DNA from: Diabrotica undecimpunctata
Lineage: Eukaryota; Arthropoda; Insecta; Coleoptera; Chrysomelidae
DNA: 64,000 bases
NCBI RefSeq assembly: GCF_040954645.1
Contig: NC_092812.1
Location: 2,914,001 to 2,978,000 of the forward strand
Direction: 5' to 3'
Shown here in pieces: positions 1 to 10,510 of this stretch; positions within the stretch are counted from its first letter, which is position 1, and the number at the start of each line of letters is the position of its first letter. The notes below the pieces were generated by a model. It made no database searches, was not told where the DNA came from, and worked only from the letters and a program-made list of their open reading frames with translations. Position numbers and translations under genes: made by a program.

Positions 1-333
1 CGTATTTGTAAGAATTGACATAAACTGTCAATATCTTTGCAGTTTTGTAGAGTTATGTGATCTTCTAAGGTATCTTCAAAATGTCTGGCTATTAGTTCCA
101 CTAGCTGTTCGGACGAATAGTTGTAATGTAAGTGTCTTGCATTGTTGTATAGTTGTAGGGCATATGTTTTTTCTGATATACCTATACTATCCTGGTATCT
201 CCCATTTTGTAATTCCTTGTTTATCTCTATCTGTTGTATTTTCCCCCAGAAATAATTCAGAAAGTTTTGTTCAAATGTTTGCCAATTTTGCAATTCTTCT
301 TCTTTGCTATTAAACCATAAACTTGCCTCATCT
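1..333 (-). pseudogene. Gag capsid region of Ty3-like LTR element 1 (distal part)
   Basis: Read on the minus strand, this stretch is open throughout and continues the Gag frame that starts at 3732; the two parts are separated by the piggyBac insertion at 338-3088. Visible residues include EASLWFNSKEE and NFLNYFWGK, which correspond to ATWFASIEND and FLNYYWGE in the Gag at 48589-50241, so the two elements belong to one family. This is the capsid-like part that packages element RNA. It runs off the window edge, so its C-terminus and any pol cannot be seen. Removing the insertion and one TTAA copy would restore the frame at the junction, but the gene also has a nonsense codon upstream (3337-3339), so it is a pseudogene. 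Confidence 0.75.
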
Positions 334-1049
334 TTAACCCATTAAGCGCCGTTGATGCGAAAACGCAACATTTTAAAAGGAATTTTTTTTATACAACTAA
401 ATATTTTGTTTTTAGAAAATTCTTTATATGTTTTAATTTCTAAAGGCTTGATGATATTGAGATATATTTTATAGAACAAATATAAGTAATTGTTTATCTA
501 TTATAAATTAATTTCTTCAGCAGTTTTTTACATGATTCGTCATGACTATATAATCTTCTTGTAGAATTTTCACTTTGCTTATAATATAATGGTTTATATG
601 ATTTTTATAAAGCATAAACTACAGATTTAGCAATAACCATACAAAAAATTAAATAATTTTATCAAGAAAAAGTTACATGCATTCAAACTTATTGTTGCGT
701 TTTCGCATCAACGGCGGAATGTGCTGTCTCTAGGTAATACCGCCTACGCTACGTGACAAATCGAGTGTAACCGTATTTGACTAGTTCAGTCTTGTCTAGA
801 GCGTTTTAGTATAAGCATATACAGCAATAATTGTGTTTCTCTGTATTGTTGCGGATAAAACATATATAATGAGTTCTGGCAAAAATAAGTGGAAAGATAA
901 TTATGATCGGAATAGACCTCTTACTATTCAAGAATTGGAAGCTGCTATTGAAGAAATTCAAAATGAGACCGAAATTGATGCTGTTATAATACCACCAGAT
1001 GTCGATGAGCTTACTGATGAAGAGGAAATAGATGACGATTTATTGGAAG

Positions 1050-1112
1050 GTATTATACGGTATAATTATATAAGATACTGTTATGTAACTTTTATTTTTT
1101 TATTACTTATAG
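1050..1112 (+). other. Probable 63-nt intron in the piggyBac transposase
   Basis: GTATTATACG at the 5' side and TTACTTATAG at the 3' side fit splice signals. Splicing joins LLEG to HDKPQD in frame. The retained version is also open but would insert a hydrophobic stretch (RYCYVTFIFLLLI) into an otherwise acidic hydrophilic region. This is inferred from sequence only. Confidence 0.6.
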
Positions 1113-2671
1113 GCCATGATAAGCCTCAAGACACTGCTGGGACATTCGAATTGATGGCTGAGGACAACACAAATGAATTTGAAGATAATTATAATAAACC
1201 TTCTACAAGCCAGACTACTTCAAAGAGGGCAAAATCTGTTCAATATAATCCAAACTGGATCAAAAGGGACCCCGTATATAGTAATTTTCCGGAATCGCAG
1301 GAGCACATTCAAAAACAACGTATAAAGGGTTTACGGTAAATCACCAGTTGAAGTATTTTATAATTTTTTTGACGAGGAATTATTAGACATGATTTTAAAA
1401 TACACTTTAAAATATGCCAAGGACAACAATCGACATGATTTTTCAATGACAGTATCTGATTTAAAGAAATTTATTGCTATTTTGATCTTGTCAGGATATC
1501 ACACGTTGCCACAAATGGAGATGTATTGGAGCAGAGATGAGGACAAGGGAGTACCATTAATTAAAAATTGCATGAGTCGAAATAAGTTTCGCAATATAAA
1601 AAAATATATACATGTATGTGATAATGCTCAACTTGACAAGCAAGATAAGTTTGCTAAATTGCGCCCATTATTTGACAAAATAAACAAAAGAAATCTGCAG
1701 TTTGGTGTATTTTCACAAAATTTATCAGTCGATGAGGAAATGGTTCCTTATTTTGGTAGACACTCCGCTAAAATGTTCATCAAAGGGAAGCCTGTTCGCT
1801 TCGGTTTTAAAATTTGGTGCCTTTGTTCTCAAGATGGATATTTGTTTCAGTTTAGTCCATACGCTGGAGCACGAGAACATAAAAGTGATATGGGACTGGG
1901 AGCAGATGTTGTTATAGATCTAATAAAAGTTCTTGAATTTCCTTCTCAACACAGAATATTTTTTGACAATTTTTTTTCGTCTTTTAAACTATTTCAATAT
2001 CTTACTGAAAATAATATATACGCCACAGGAACTGTGCGGAAAAACAGAATCCAAAAGTGTCCTTTAGATAGCTCAAATGATTTAAAAAAAGGGGGCAGAG
2101 GTGCTTTCGATTTTAGATATGATTTAAAATCCAAAATTTGTGTAGTTAAATGAAATGATAATTCAATCGTTATTATGATGTCAAATAATATACCAATAAA
2201 TCCTATTCAGCAAGTAAAACGGTATGATAGAAAACAACGAAAAGAAGTAAGTGTAGACCAGCCATTTCTAATAAAAGAATACAACAAAAATATGGGGGGT
2301 GTTGATTTACACGATAACGGCATAGCCAATTATCGTATAAGAGTAAGAGGAAAGAAATGGTGGTGGCCTCTTTTTATAAATACTATAGAGAGTACAATCG
2401 TCAATGCATGGAAAATTTATAAATTGGCAAATGACTCTACAATATCGCAATTAGAGTTTCGCTCTTATATTGTTATGGCGCTAATAAAATCAGAAGAAAG
2501 TAATTCATTATCAGGCAGCGACGATGAGGGTATATCAGCTCCTAAATACAAAGGACGAGGAAGGCCAACAAAGTCAGAAATACCGAAAGAAATGAGAACT
2601 GACAAAGTGAACCACATCGTAATACGCCACCCTGAAAAGTCAAGAAAAAGATGCAGACAATGTAAAAGCCA

Positions 2672-2674
<3 letters not shown>

Positions 2675-2754
<80 letters not shown>
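2675..2754. repeat. (TA)n/(TG)n microsatellite inside the transposase
   Basis: About 36 TA units followed by four TG units. It lies between the two halves of the piggyBac cysteine-rich domain and puts the second half out of frame. Confidence 0.95.
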
Positions 2755-2755
<1 letters not shown>

Positions 2756-3092
2756 CAGAAATGCAATGTACATTTACACTCTACATGTTTTGACAGCTTC
2801 CATAAATTGTACTATTAGGTTTTATAGTTTTTTTACAAATATTTTATTTAGTTTTACTACTTTTGTATCTTTAATTTTGAAATAAATCTCATAATCCATA
2901 AAAGTGTATTTCATTAATTTCTTAACAGATTCCGCCATTGATGCGAAAACGCAACATTATTTTTTTAGAACACCCTGTAACCTAAAAAAAAATTATATCC
3001 AGTTTTGTCTTTAAAATACCATAAATAACTAACCCTTATATTATTTTTATAAAAAATTTACATATTTCATACCTTGGCGGTTAATGGGTTAA

Positions 3093-3732
3093 GATGTTTC
3101 CTTATCGTTTCCTTTGCTGTTTCGAAATTACCGATATGTCGTACTTTCTTTTTTAAATTGTTGATGAAAATTACTGGGTGTAATTTTTTTACGTCCCCGC
3201 CAAAATGTATTTTTATGTCACCCGGACTTTGGATGAGTACTTCTCTCCTGTCTCCCGTCTCTCGTGGTTTTCTGATATCCTCAATTTGTTTTTCTATTTC
3301 TTTCTTGTCTTCTTTCATTACATTTTCAAATTTGCTTTATAATTCCTCCAAATTATCTTTAATTCTCATTTCTTGTTCTTTCATATCATTTTTAATTTCA
3401 TTGATCTCTTCTATTTGTTGTATCAGTTCTTTCTTTATCCCCTCAACACATCTTTTAATTTCCTGTTCATAGTTTTCCAGACGCTGCTCTATATTGCTCA
3501 TTGTTTGTTTTGTTTCTTGTTGATTTCTATCCATTTTCTTTGATGTTTCATTCATTGTTTGTGTCTGTATTTGCATCATTACTAATAATTTTTCTAACAT
3601 CCCTGTTTCTTTTCTTTCCTCCATTATTGTAGCATTTCCTTCATTATCCGATCCTTCTTCAACAATTGTTTCTTCTAATCTGTTATCCTCGTTTCTTTCT
3701 TGCATTTTGCTTTGACTCTTTGTGGTCGACAT
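3093..3732 (-). pseudogene. Gag N-terminal part of Ty3-like LTR element 1
   Basis: The minus-strand frame starts at the ATG at 3732-3730 (MSTTKSQSK). It begins with an acidic, Gln/Glu/Lys-rich segment with heptad spacing, predicted coiled coil, then GGDVKKLHPVIFINNLKKKV, matching GNIKNLHPRVYINSLKHKL in the Gag at 48589-50241. A TAA at 3337-3339 interrupts the frame, so even without the piggyBac insertion the protein would be cut short. The frame ends at the TTAA used by piggyBac and resumes at 333. No pol is visible, because the element continues left of the window. Confidence 0.75.
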
Positions 3733-4041
3733 GTTGTTTCTTTTTGTTACCGTTTTTTTTTGTCCCCGCCAAATGTGAAATTTTACAACACTCTCTATGT
3801 TGCAGAACACGACAAATATTTCTCCCCAAATATTATCAATTTATCACATAAATTTTAAATTCATCAAAAAATTAAATCAATCAAAAATAGAATAAATGTA
3901 AAATTGTACCTAGATAAAATAACTCAAATAATATTTTATAAATTTTTAAATAAATATATCAAATTCTTTCCGACGGGCAAATAAATTCTCTCAATCACCT
4001 GTTTTCCGTTTCTGATCCTTCAAATTCACAACTAGAGATAC

Positions 4042-4065
4042 TTTTAAGCCCCACGTTGTGCGCCA
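4042..4065 (-). promoter_or_regulatory. Primer-binding site of LTR element 1 (tRNA-Lys type)
   Basis: On the minus strand, TGGCGCACAACGTGGGGCT lies three bases inside the LTR. It is complementary, with one mismatch, to the 3' end of eukaryotic tRNA-Lys(CUU) including CCA. The tRNA identity is from general knowledge of that tRNA; its position beside the LTR is seen directly. Confidence 0.7.
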
Positions 4066-4068
4066 TGT

Positions 4069-5250
4069 TGTTGTGATCTGCTTTATGATGTTTTATTATT
4101 AATTAACACTAATTTAATTAATCCAATTATTTATTTATTAATTCACTAATTTATGCAGAGTCATACAAATCAATTACCATTAAAATTTCTCAGGGTGCCT
4201 TTTTAATTTTACTTTAAATTTAATTTTAATTACAAACTATATATTGATCTGTTTTATAATAATATCTACTAAAAAAAATGACCATATTAAAATATAATTT
4301 GTTCACAAAAAAAATAACTCTTTGAAACTTGGAATCTTAGTTCGTATGCTTATATTTGATTTTATCTTTAGAATATCTTAGATTTTTCTTTCATTCAAAT
4401 TATTTGACTGACCTTTATTTTTTTACACCAATGATGTCTCCTCTCGATCAAACCACAGTTCTTTCCTTGATTGATTATGTCCGGCTACCATAAAATCTTT
4501 CCCGTTCTCAGCATCGATCCAAACCGCATACCAGCAAACTACTCCTCCGAAAAAACACAAGCCCAATCCTCTTTTGACCGGTACTCTTTACTCACAAATT
4601 CTCCTTTCTTTCTCAATTATATCTCGTGGACTATGCAGACTCAAAAGAGGTATTAATCTTCTCGATTTTGATCTGCTCTCAGCTTCCACCTTTTTCACTA
4701 ACAAACGAAAACACTGGCACTCAGATTGACTACACGAAAACACGTCTTCTCTTCTGGTCTGCCGGTAACATAATAATCTTTTCAATCTCTCCAGACAACC
4801 TTCTCAACTCTCTCATTTCCACCATTCCTTTTTAACCAATCATAAGCATTCATCTTTCCCACTTACTTTCGATTTAGAAAATTTCCAACATGATATTTAA
4901 AACAAATAAACTACTTTCACTCAAATTACTTTTCAGAAACCATTAACAATTTTACCTTTTTCAACAGAAATAAGTTTCCAAATTCTTGTTATCTCATATC
5001 TAAATCTAATTCTTATTTACTTTCGAAAAATGTCCACCGCAAAATACAATTACAAAGTTTATTCCTTAAATCTATAATTATACGGGTTCCATTGTCCTTT
5101 CACTATTCACTTAGTCTTTCACGGAACAATGTTTTCTCTTATGGTCTATTACAAATAAGTACAGGGTTGTATTTTAACTTATATGCCCGCGGTATATTAA
5201 AATAATAAAAAAAACTCTTTATTCTATTTCTGATCGATAAACTGATCCAT

Positions 5251-5254
<4 letters not shown>
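4069..5254 (-). mobile_element. 5' LTR of element 1
   Basis: In + orientation this 1,186-bp AT-rich block starts TGTTGTGATC beside the primer site and ends CCATAACA against an (AT)n run. The TG...CA ends and the three-base spacer to the primer site match the layout of the LTR at 50382-51744. The partner LTR is outside the window, so the outer border is inferred by analogy. Short ORFs here are not genes. Confidence 0.6.

Positions 5255-5285
<31 letters not shown>
5255..5285. repeat. (AT)n microsatellite
   Basis: About 15 AT units directly abut the outer end of the LTR; Penelope-derived DNA begins just beyond. Confidence 0.95.
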
Positions 5286-5288
<3 letters not shown>

Positions 5289-5318
5289 AAGAAATTTAAT
5301 CTTTGCAGATTAGTTAAA

Positions 5319-5449
5319 TAGTAAACTCTTAAATATTGGGGAAATCTGCAAGAAATACTCTAATGTGTATCAATTGTTTCGCCGAACGTTTTCGCCAAAG
5401 AGAATTAATTTGGCTTCTTCAGGGCTGAAAGAGAATAAATTATAATTAG
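5319..5449 (-). repeat. Penelope pseudo-LTR, inverted copy
   Basis: Reverse complement of 6366-6496, equal length of 131 bp. Confidence 0.85.
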
Positions 5450-5834
5450 GCTTAGTAATATTGTCTACAACATTCCATGTCTCTCTTGCAACAATTCCTA
5501 CATCGGTCAAACATCTCAATTATTGAAATCACGTATTACACTACACAAAAGTGATTCTCGACTTCACCCTGACCGTTGTGCATTAGCCAAACATGTCCAT
5601 TCCACTGGTCATCTCATGGACTATACCAACACCACAATTCTCCACCGTGAGAACAATAAATCTAAAAGAGAGTTCATTGAAATGTCTTATATTTTTCTTA
5701 ACGATTTCTCCATTAATGTTAAGAGTGACATCAAGAATCTAAGCGATATATACCACCTGTTACTTAAATCAGATACCAAGAACAATACTATATCACAGAT
5801 TACTAACTTGACTGATATATCCATTAACAACTAA
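5450..5834 (+). pseudogene. GIY-YIG endonuclease domain of a Penelope-like element (C-terminal fragment)
   Basis: The open frame includes NIPCLSCNNSYIGQTSQ, with the YIG half of the GIY-YIG motif and the cysteine pair typical of Penelope endonucleases. It continues with CALAKHVHSTGHLMDY and KREFIEMSYI, the usual catalytic-helix region with its acidic residue, and stops at 5832-5834. In the family this domain nicks target DNA during retrotransposition and sits C-terminal to reverse transcriptase. Here the reverse transcriptase is absent, replaced by the inverted pseudo-LTR, so the fragment has no start of its own. The ATG at 5523 falls inside the domain and is not meaningful. Confidence 0.8.
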
Positions 5835-6365
5835 CATACCTTTATAATTAATTTTCATTAACAAAAAATATATAACATTCCCTTGCTTTTCTTAGATACG
5901 TCTCAATAAGATTCAATAATACATGAACAATATAATATAATTAAATAAAGAAAATCAAAATAATATTTCCCTTTACTGGGATTTAAATTCATTCGTTTTT
6001 TACCAATGAACCTTAACGACATAAAGATTCATACCAACGATAATGAAGTTGTCAGCGCTTGCGTTCTGGCTTAAACAGAACCTCACTTTTAACTATCTAA
6101 AAATCAAAAATTTAGTTATTGCCGACATTTCAAAGAATTACCTCCTTTTAAATGTAGTTGCATTGGGTTTTTCGATTAACCTTGGGTAAGCCTTTACGTG
6201 TCAAGTTCGAAGCTACCATACATTTCAATTCTTATAAAAAAACTTTTTTTGCACATAGTAACAAAAAAACACCACTATGTTACTAGCAAAGTTTTTTAAT
6301 ATTCTAACTCTACAATTCTAAGTTACGGTAAGATCAATAATGTTTTAATAGATAATATATGGTAG

Positions 6366-6491
6366 CTAATTATAATTTATTCTCTTTCAGCCCTGAAGAA
6401 GCCAAATTAATTCTCTTTGGCGAAAACGTTCGGCGAAACAATTGATACACATTAGAGTATTTCTTGCAGATTTCCCCAATATTTAAGAGTT

Positions 6492-6496
<5 letters not shown>
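6366..6496 (+). repeat. Penelope pseudo-LTR, direct copy
   Basis: 131 bp downstream of the endonuclease frame, containing CCTGAAGAAG...GGCGAAAACG...GGCGAAAC; it runs into (TA)n. Confidence 0.85.

Positions 6497-6540
<44 letters not shown>
6495..6540. repeat. (TA)n microsatellite
   Basis: About 22 TA units at the right end of the Penelope fragment. Confidence 0.95.
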
Positions 6541-6545
<5 letters not shown>

Positions 6546-7386
6546 TGAAATCCTCAAAATATAATTTATAATTCGTATGTATTATTTTTTCTTCTATAGA
6601 AATTAGTCTCCTCATTAGCCCTTTCAACATCAGTTCTTCGTTTTATGAGATTTCTCACCAGTGAATACAGCGTGATGAATATAAAAAATTAAATATTCGA
6701 TTAATCCAATCTGCTGGATTCAACATAATACATTTTGAAGGACCATCAGTAATAATAATTATTTGGGAAACTATTGATAAATTGTCGAGAGCTTCGTAAA
6801 CGGTAAATTTAGGAAAGTTTTCATTATTCCGCAAATCTAATTGTAGGTCGCCACGAGTCACAGATTTCCTATCTATTTTCTAGCAGTGTATTAAAAATTA
6901 TATTGAGCAGTGTAACAAACGCTGAGTGAACCTACTGATTATTTAGCAATATACTGTGGTCTGGGTATGGCTCAGTTCGTTAAATGATTTCAGAACACAA
7001 TTTTATCAACTATACAATAACGTGTTTTAGTTATACAGATAACGACATTGTTTTGTTGACCATAGGAATTAAGATTTATTGCAATCCCATCTCTAGAGTA
7101 TATTTATTATAATGCTTTGAAACTAATTTTTTGGTTATTTTTTAGCCTTAATAGCAATACAAATAAATAAGTAAGTAAATCAGTAATATACTTTATTTTC
7201 TCTGAAAATTGTACAAATTTTTAATTTTATGGACAAAGCTTATAACAATAAGACAAGAAATAAGAAAAAAAAACAGAATAAGAATCGTTTGTACGTTTAA
7301 ATAAAAAAAAAAACAATAAAATTCTTCCAAACATAAACATAAAAAATACTACCTAATTAAGAACCTACAAACTTCGTAAAATGTAC
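6541..7386. other. Unassigned AT-rich stretch
   Basis: No gene or element was recognised. A minus-strand open stretch at 6655-6861 (contains KFTVYEALDNLSIV) has a protein-like composition but no family could be named; it may be a decayed coding fragment. Oligo-A/T tracts are common at 7200-7420. Confidence 0.4.
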
Positions 7387-8500
7387 CTAACAAAAAATAA
7401 AAATTAGAAAAGCAGATAAATGAATTAAGGGCTCAATTATTCCACCTCCTTGTGCTAAACAGTAACAAAATCTGTCATACAGATTTCTCCTCACATTTTG
7501 GAGTAGGTTGGAGTAGGGCTGGTGTAATGCTTGCAGAGAAATAATATTTTTGCCCTAAATTTGACTAGATTTGTGGCCCTTTCAAACTGATTCCTATAAA
7601 TATTTTCTTTGAAAAAAACCCAAAAAAAGAAAAAAGAAATCGTTGGGCGCTAAGTCATAGTATCTAGCGGGCCATTTAATTGTACCACGTGTACTTATCA
7701 GTCGATCAGGAAACGTTTAATTGAGGAAGTCAATAGTTGCTCTAGAGTTGTGAGACGAACACCCATCCTGTTGGAAATAAACCTCCTGAAAATGAACGGG
7801 AAGGCGTCGAACTGCCGGAATGATCTCATTTTGTAAAAGTTGTAAATATTTGGGCCCGTTTAGGTTTCCATCGATAAAAAATGGACCGACAATATGGTCG
7901 CCTAGCATCCCAGTCCAAACATTTAAATTTTGCGGATGCTGCGTTCGCACTGCAACACTGAGGTGCTTATTTTTCCGAGAATAATACCTTGCAACGGATG
8001 TTTTATGTAATGAACATAAAGATTCGTCAGAAAATAAAATATTTTTTAAAAAGTGTACATTTTCATTCTGTTTATCTAACATAATTTCACAAAACTCCAT
8101 CGGCCTAATGTTATCTTCCGGAAACAGTTCTTGTGTTGGTTGTATCTTAAAACAGTAATACCCATTCCTTTTGAGAACTCGCTGGACAGTTCGAGCAGTT
8201 ACGTTAACTTCCCTAGCAATTTGTACACTATTGTAGGGTTTACTAGCTTCCACAAAAGCACAAATATCAATATTCCTCATAGACACGTGTTTCATTACCT
8301 TCATGACCCTTTTTAAAACTGTTTACACATCCCGAAGTTTGACAATGTTTAATGGTATTTTTAACTGTTGTAACACTTGGTGGGGGTCTATCTTCGAAGG
8401 CAACAATAAATAAATCAATTATTTCGAGTATCAAATGACCCTGAAAGTACCATGTTACAAGTTGCACTTTTTCTTGGACGGTATACAACGTAATAGGCAT
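7387..8500 (-). pseudogene. Mariner-like transposase, decayed
   Basis: DDE transposase of the Tc1/mariner superfamily. From the ATG at 8500 it shows an N-terminal helix-turn-helix region (TVQEKVQLVTWYF) and a second one with NVTARTVQRVLKRNGYY. The catalytic core follows: LFSDES (first Asp), NVWTGMLGDHIVGPFFIDGN, FQQDGCSSHNS (second Asp) and KWPARYYDLAPNDFF (third Asp, about 36 residues after the second). Breaks: a frameshift between 8267 and 8304, a TAA at 7717-7719 between the last two catalytic residues, and further frameshifts around 7600-7640. The C-terminal part (NVRRNLYDRF) can be followed to about 7387. No convincing inverted repeats were found. Confidence 0.85.
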
Positions 8501-9640
8501 TTTATTAATAATTTGTTTATCCTTTCAGAACTTCGTTTGAAATTTTTAATGTCAATGTGACAATTACGACAATTCGTACCTACTGTGAAATGAATATAGA
8601 GGTGGAAACGTCTAACATGTCACAGCGATTGCCGTTGTGTTGTATGGTCAATAAAACAATGTCGTGATCTGTATGTGATATTCTTAAGAATTTTTTTCAA
8701 TCGCTCAACAAAATGTGTAAAGTTTTATAGATCATTCAGGTGACTAAATTGTGCTTCTGTTAACAACTCAAAATTGAATTTATTCTATGGTTTACTAGTA
8801 TTTAGGAATCGAAAGGTATATTATCTTTATATTTAAACAATGAATCATTGAGGCAAACATACAAACTTTTTAGTTTTGATATAATTTCATTGTATTTTAA
8901 TGTCCTATTATATCCTACATAATGTATGAAATTAAATTATTTCTGTTGCTAAATATGACATGTTTACAACTTTTTTATACGCTTATGTACTTTACGGCCA
9001 TTTTACGTACATTAAAATTATCCTTATTCTGTTCCTCACTAATCTATACTTGAAAATAAAAATAAATGATGCGCCCATGTCTCGTAATATAATAATATTC
9101 TTTGTTTGCCGGCAACCAGTTTTTTGGGTGTTTTAACTGACTTTATAAATACTACACCAATATTTTTGTACGGGAATAGGTCGCAGGTCATTATTTTTGT
9201 ATTACCTATATAAGTTATAAATTCCGTACAAAATATGTTTGGCCAAAAAGTTCCCTCCCCATTAAGCTGTAAGTTTATCTTACATAATAAACTTGTACCT
9301 GAATAAACCTGGACTGACTTGTACCGATAAGAATTGACGGCATTGTTTCTAAACTGGATACTACATAATATTGTATTAGTATTTTATATATGATTTATGC
9401 TAAGTCAAAAAGAATTTTTGACATTTTGAACTAGAAGTAGTGGGATTTATTTATATCTTTGCTTATATTATAACATATAACTTTTACCATTATAAAGGAT
9501 TTATGTATACAGGGTTTTCAAAAATTAAACACGAGGAAACGTACTATTAATTATATTATATATGTTAAAATCAAAAGTATTCTGATAAATATAATCGCAT
9601 TATAGGGACTAAATATTTAAGGACAAAAATATAACCGGTA
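8501..9640. other. No recognisable gene
   Basis: AT-rich sequence with no convincing coding frame, repeat or structural RNA that could be seen by eye. Confidence 0.5.
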
Positions 9641-9869
9641 GAATACTAAGTGAAACGAGACAAGTTGCTGGACAAGACAATTGCGTCTCGGGGGAATAAG
9701 TAAGGATCTATACACCTTCTGAAATCCTTGGACGTTCTGTAGAGGGCTTCGAATATAACATTCGAATTCTGCTCTACCCAAGTCCATTTACTGGATATGG
9801 ACTGGTAAAAGTTTTCTTCTGATATCTTGTCTTGAAAAAGACAAGATATTTCTTGCATGACAAATATTA

Positions 9870-10150
9870 AGTCTAAATAAAAATACCAGGTTCAGTAGAA
9901 TAAACTCTCAGCCACAGAGTATGGCAAAAACTGCGGGAAGCAGCGCCCCAAGAGCACCAAGCTCTCGGAGAGCCCGTGAGGAACTGACCTGGCACCTGGC
10001 TGACCTGAAAATTGCCCATATTTATATGTGCTATTCGAGCGATAAATAGGGATTTCCAGGTCAATAGCCAATGGGAAAATTCGAGGCGGGGCGATGGACA
10101 TCAGAGTGCGTACTAGTCCACAGAATATGGCACTTGATGAGAACAAGACG
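9870..10150 (-). promoter_or_regulatory. Promoter-like, GC-richer island (possible LTR remnant)
   Basis: On the minus strand an ATTGG (inverted CCAAT) lies near 10068, a TATAAATA box at 10026-10019, and a GC-richer leader follows. This order resembles an LTR or pol II promoter. No matching second copy or coding region was found, so identity is open. Confidence 0.3.
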
Positions 10151-10510
10151 ATATGTTACTGATAAAGCAGAATGGAGAAAAGTCTCCTGAGAAAAACTAG
10201 CCTCTGAAGGGTTGACTTAGGCAAAACTTTTAACGCTGAAACTTTACTAAGTGATAATAATTGTGGATAATATTCTGGAAATGTTTTAAGTGAAACAAAA
10301 ATATATTTTTAGGGCTTTATTTTGATAAAACCAAATTTATTAGAGGGAATTATTAGAATAGGACTTTTAGTCTACAAAGCAAACAACAATACAAATAAAT
10401 AAACAACGAACAAAATAAACACGGAGAAAAAAAAGACACAAACCGGAACACGACAATTCGATTAAAGAAGACAAAGAAGAGCAACATAAAAGTAACAAAG
10501 CTTCAGACAA

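Larger units (their letters stand above)
869..2818 (+). pseudogene. piggyBac transposase, broken
   Basis: DDE-type cut-and-paste transposase of the piggyBac superfamily. The likely start is the ATG at 869 (MSSGKNKW). An acidic N-terminus is split by a probable 63-nt intron (GT at 1050, AG at 1111-1112) whose length is a multiple of three. The three catalytic aspartates are seen in SVDEEMVPYFG, RIFFDNFFSS and MGGVDLHDN. Defects: a one-base frameshift near 1325-1340, a TGA at 2151-2153 where the family usually has tryptophan, and a (TA)n array at 2675-2754 that splits the C-terminal cysteine-rich domain. CRQCKSQT lies before the array, and CQKCNVHLHSTC (2753-2818, another frame) after it. It would otherwise be about 600 residues, the usual family length. 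Confidence 0.9.
338..3088 (+). mobile_element. piggyBac-type DNA transposon, complete, inserted in a gag gene
   Basis: The element is bounded by TTAA at 334-337 and 3089-3092, the target duplication of the piggyBac superfamily. Terminal inverted repeats are CCCATTAAGCGCC (338-350) and GGCGGTTAATGGG (3076-3088), 12 of 13 matching. Three copies of an internal motif containing TTGATGCGAAAACGCAAC lie at 346-374, 693-717 (inverted) and 2932-2957. The gag reading frame on the minus strand is interrupted exactly at TTAA. The transposase inside is broken, so this copy is probably immobile unless supplied in trans. Confidence 0.92.
5319..6496 (+). mobile_element. Penelope-like retroelement, 5'-truncated
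   Basis: A 131-bp repeat occurs at 5319-5449 and, inverted, at 6366-6496, with near-perfect match. In the + copy it carries CCTGAAGAAG followed by a short hairpin and GGCGAAAC, the hallmark of Penelope pseudo-LTRs, which in this class often hold hammerhead-type ribozyme motifs. Between the repeats lies a GIY-YIG endonuclease domain and about 530 bp of 3' non-coding DNA. Both ends touch (AT)n runs. Inverted end copies beside a 5'-truncated body are typical of Penelope integration. Confidence 0.75.

Noticed and set aside
2465..2773. Minus-strand ORF rich in Tyr-Ile repeats (also at 55892-56077, +)
   Set aside because: Produced by (TA)n microsatellites; no real protein signal.
869..2818. Domesticated piggyBac-derived host gene
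   Set aside because: The element has its own ends and TTAA duplication, and the gene has a frameshift, a stop and a split C-terminal domain.
9646..10146. Short minus-strand ORFs
   Set aside because: Peptides resemble no family and coincide with a promoter-like GC island.
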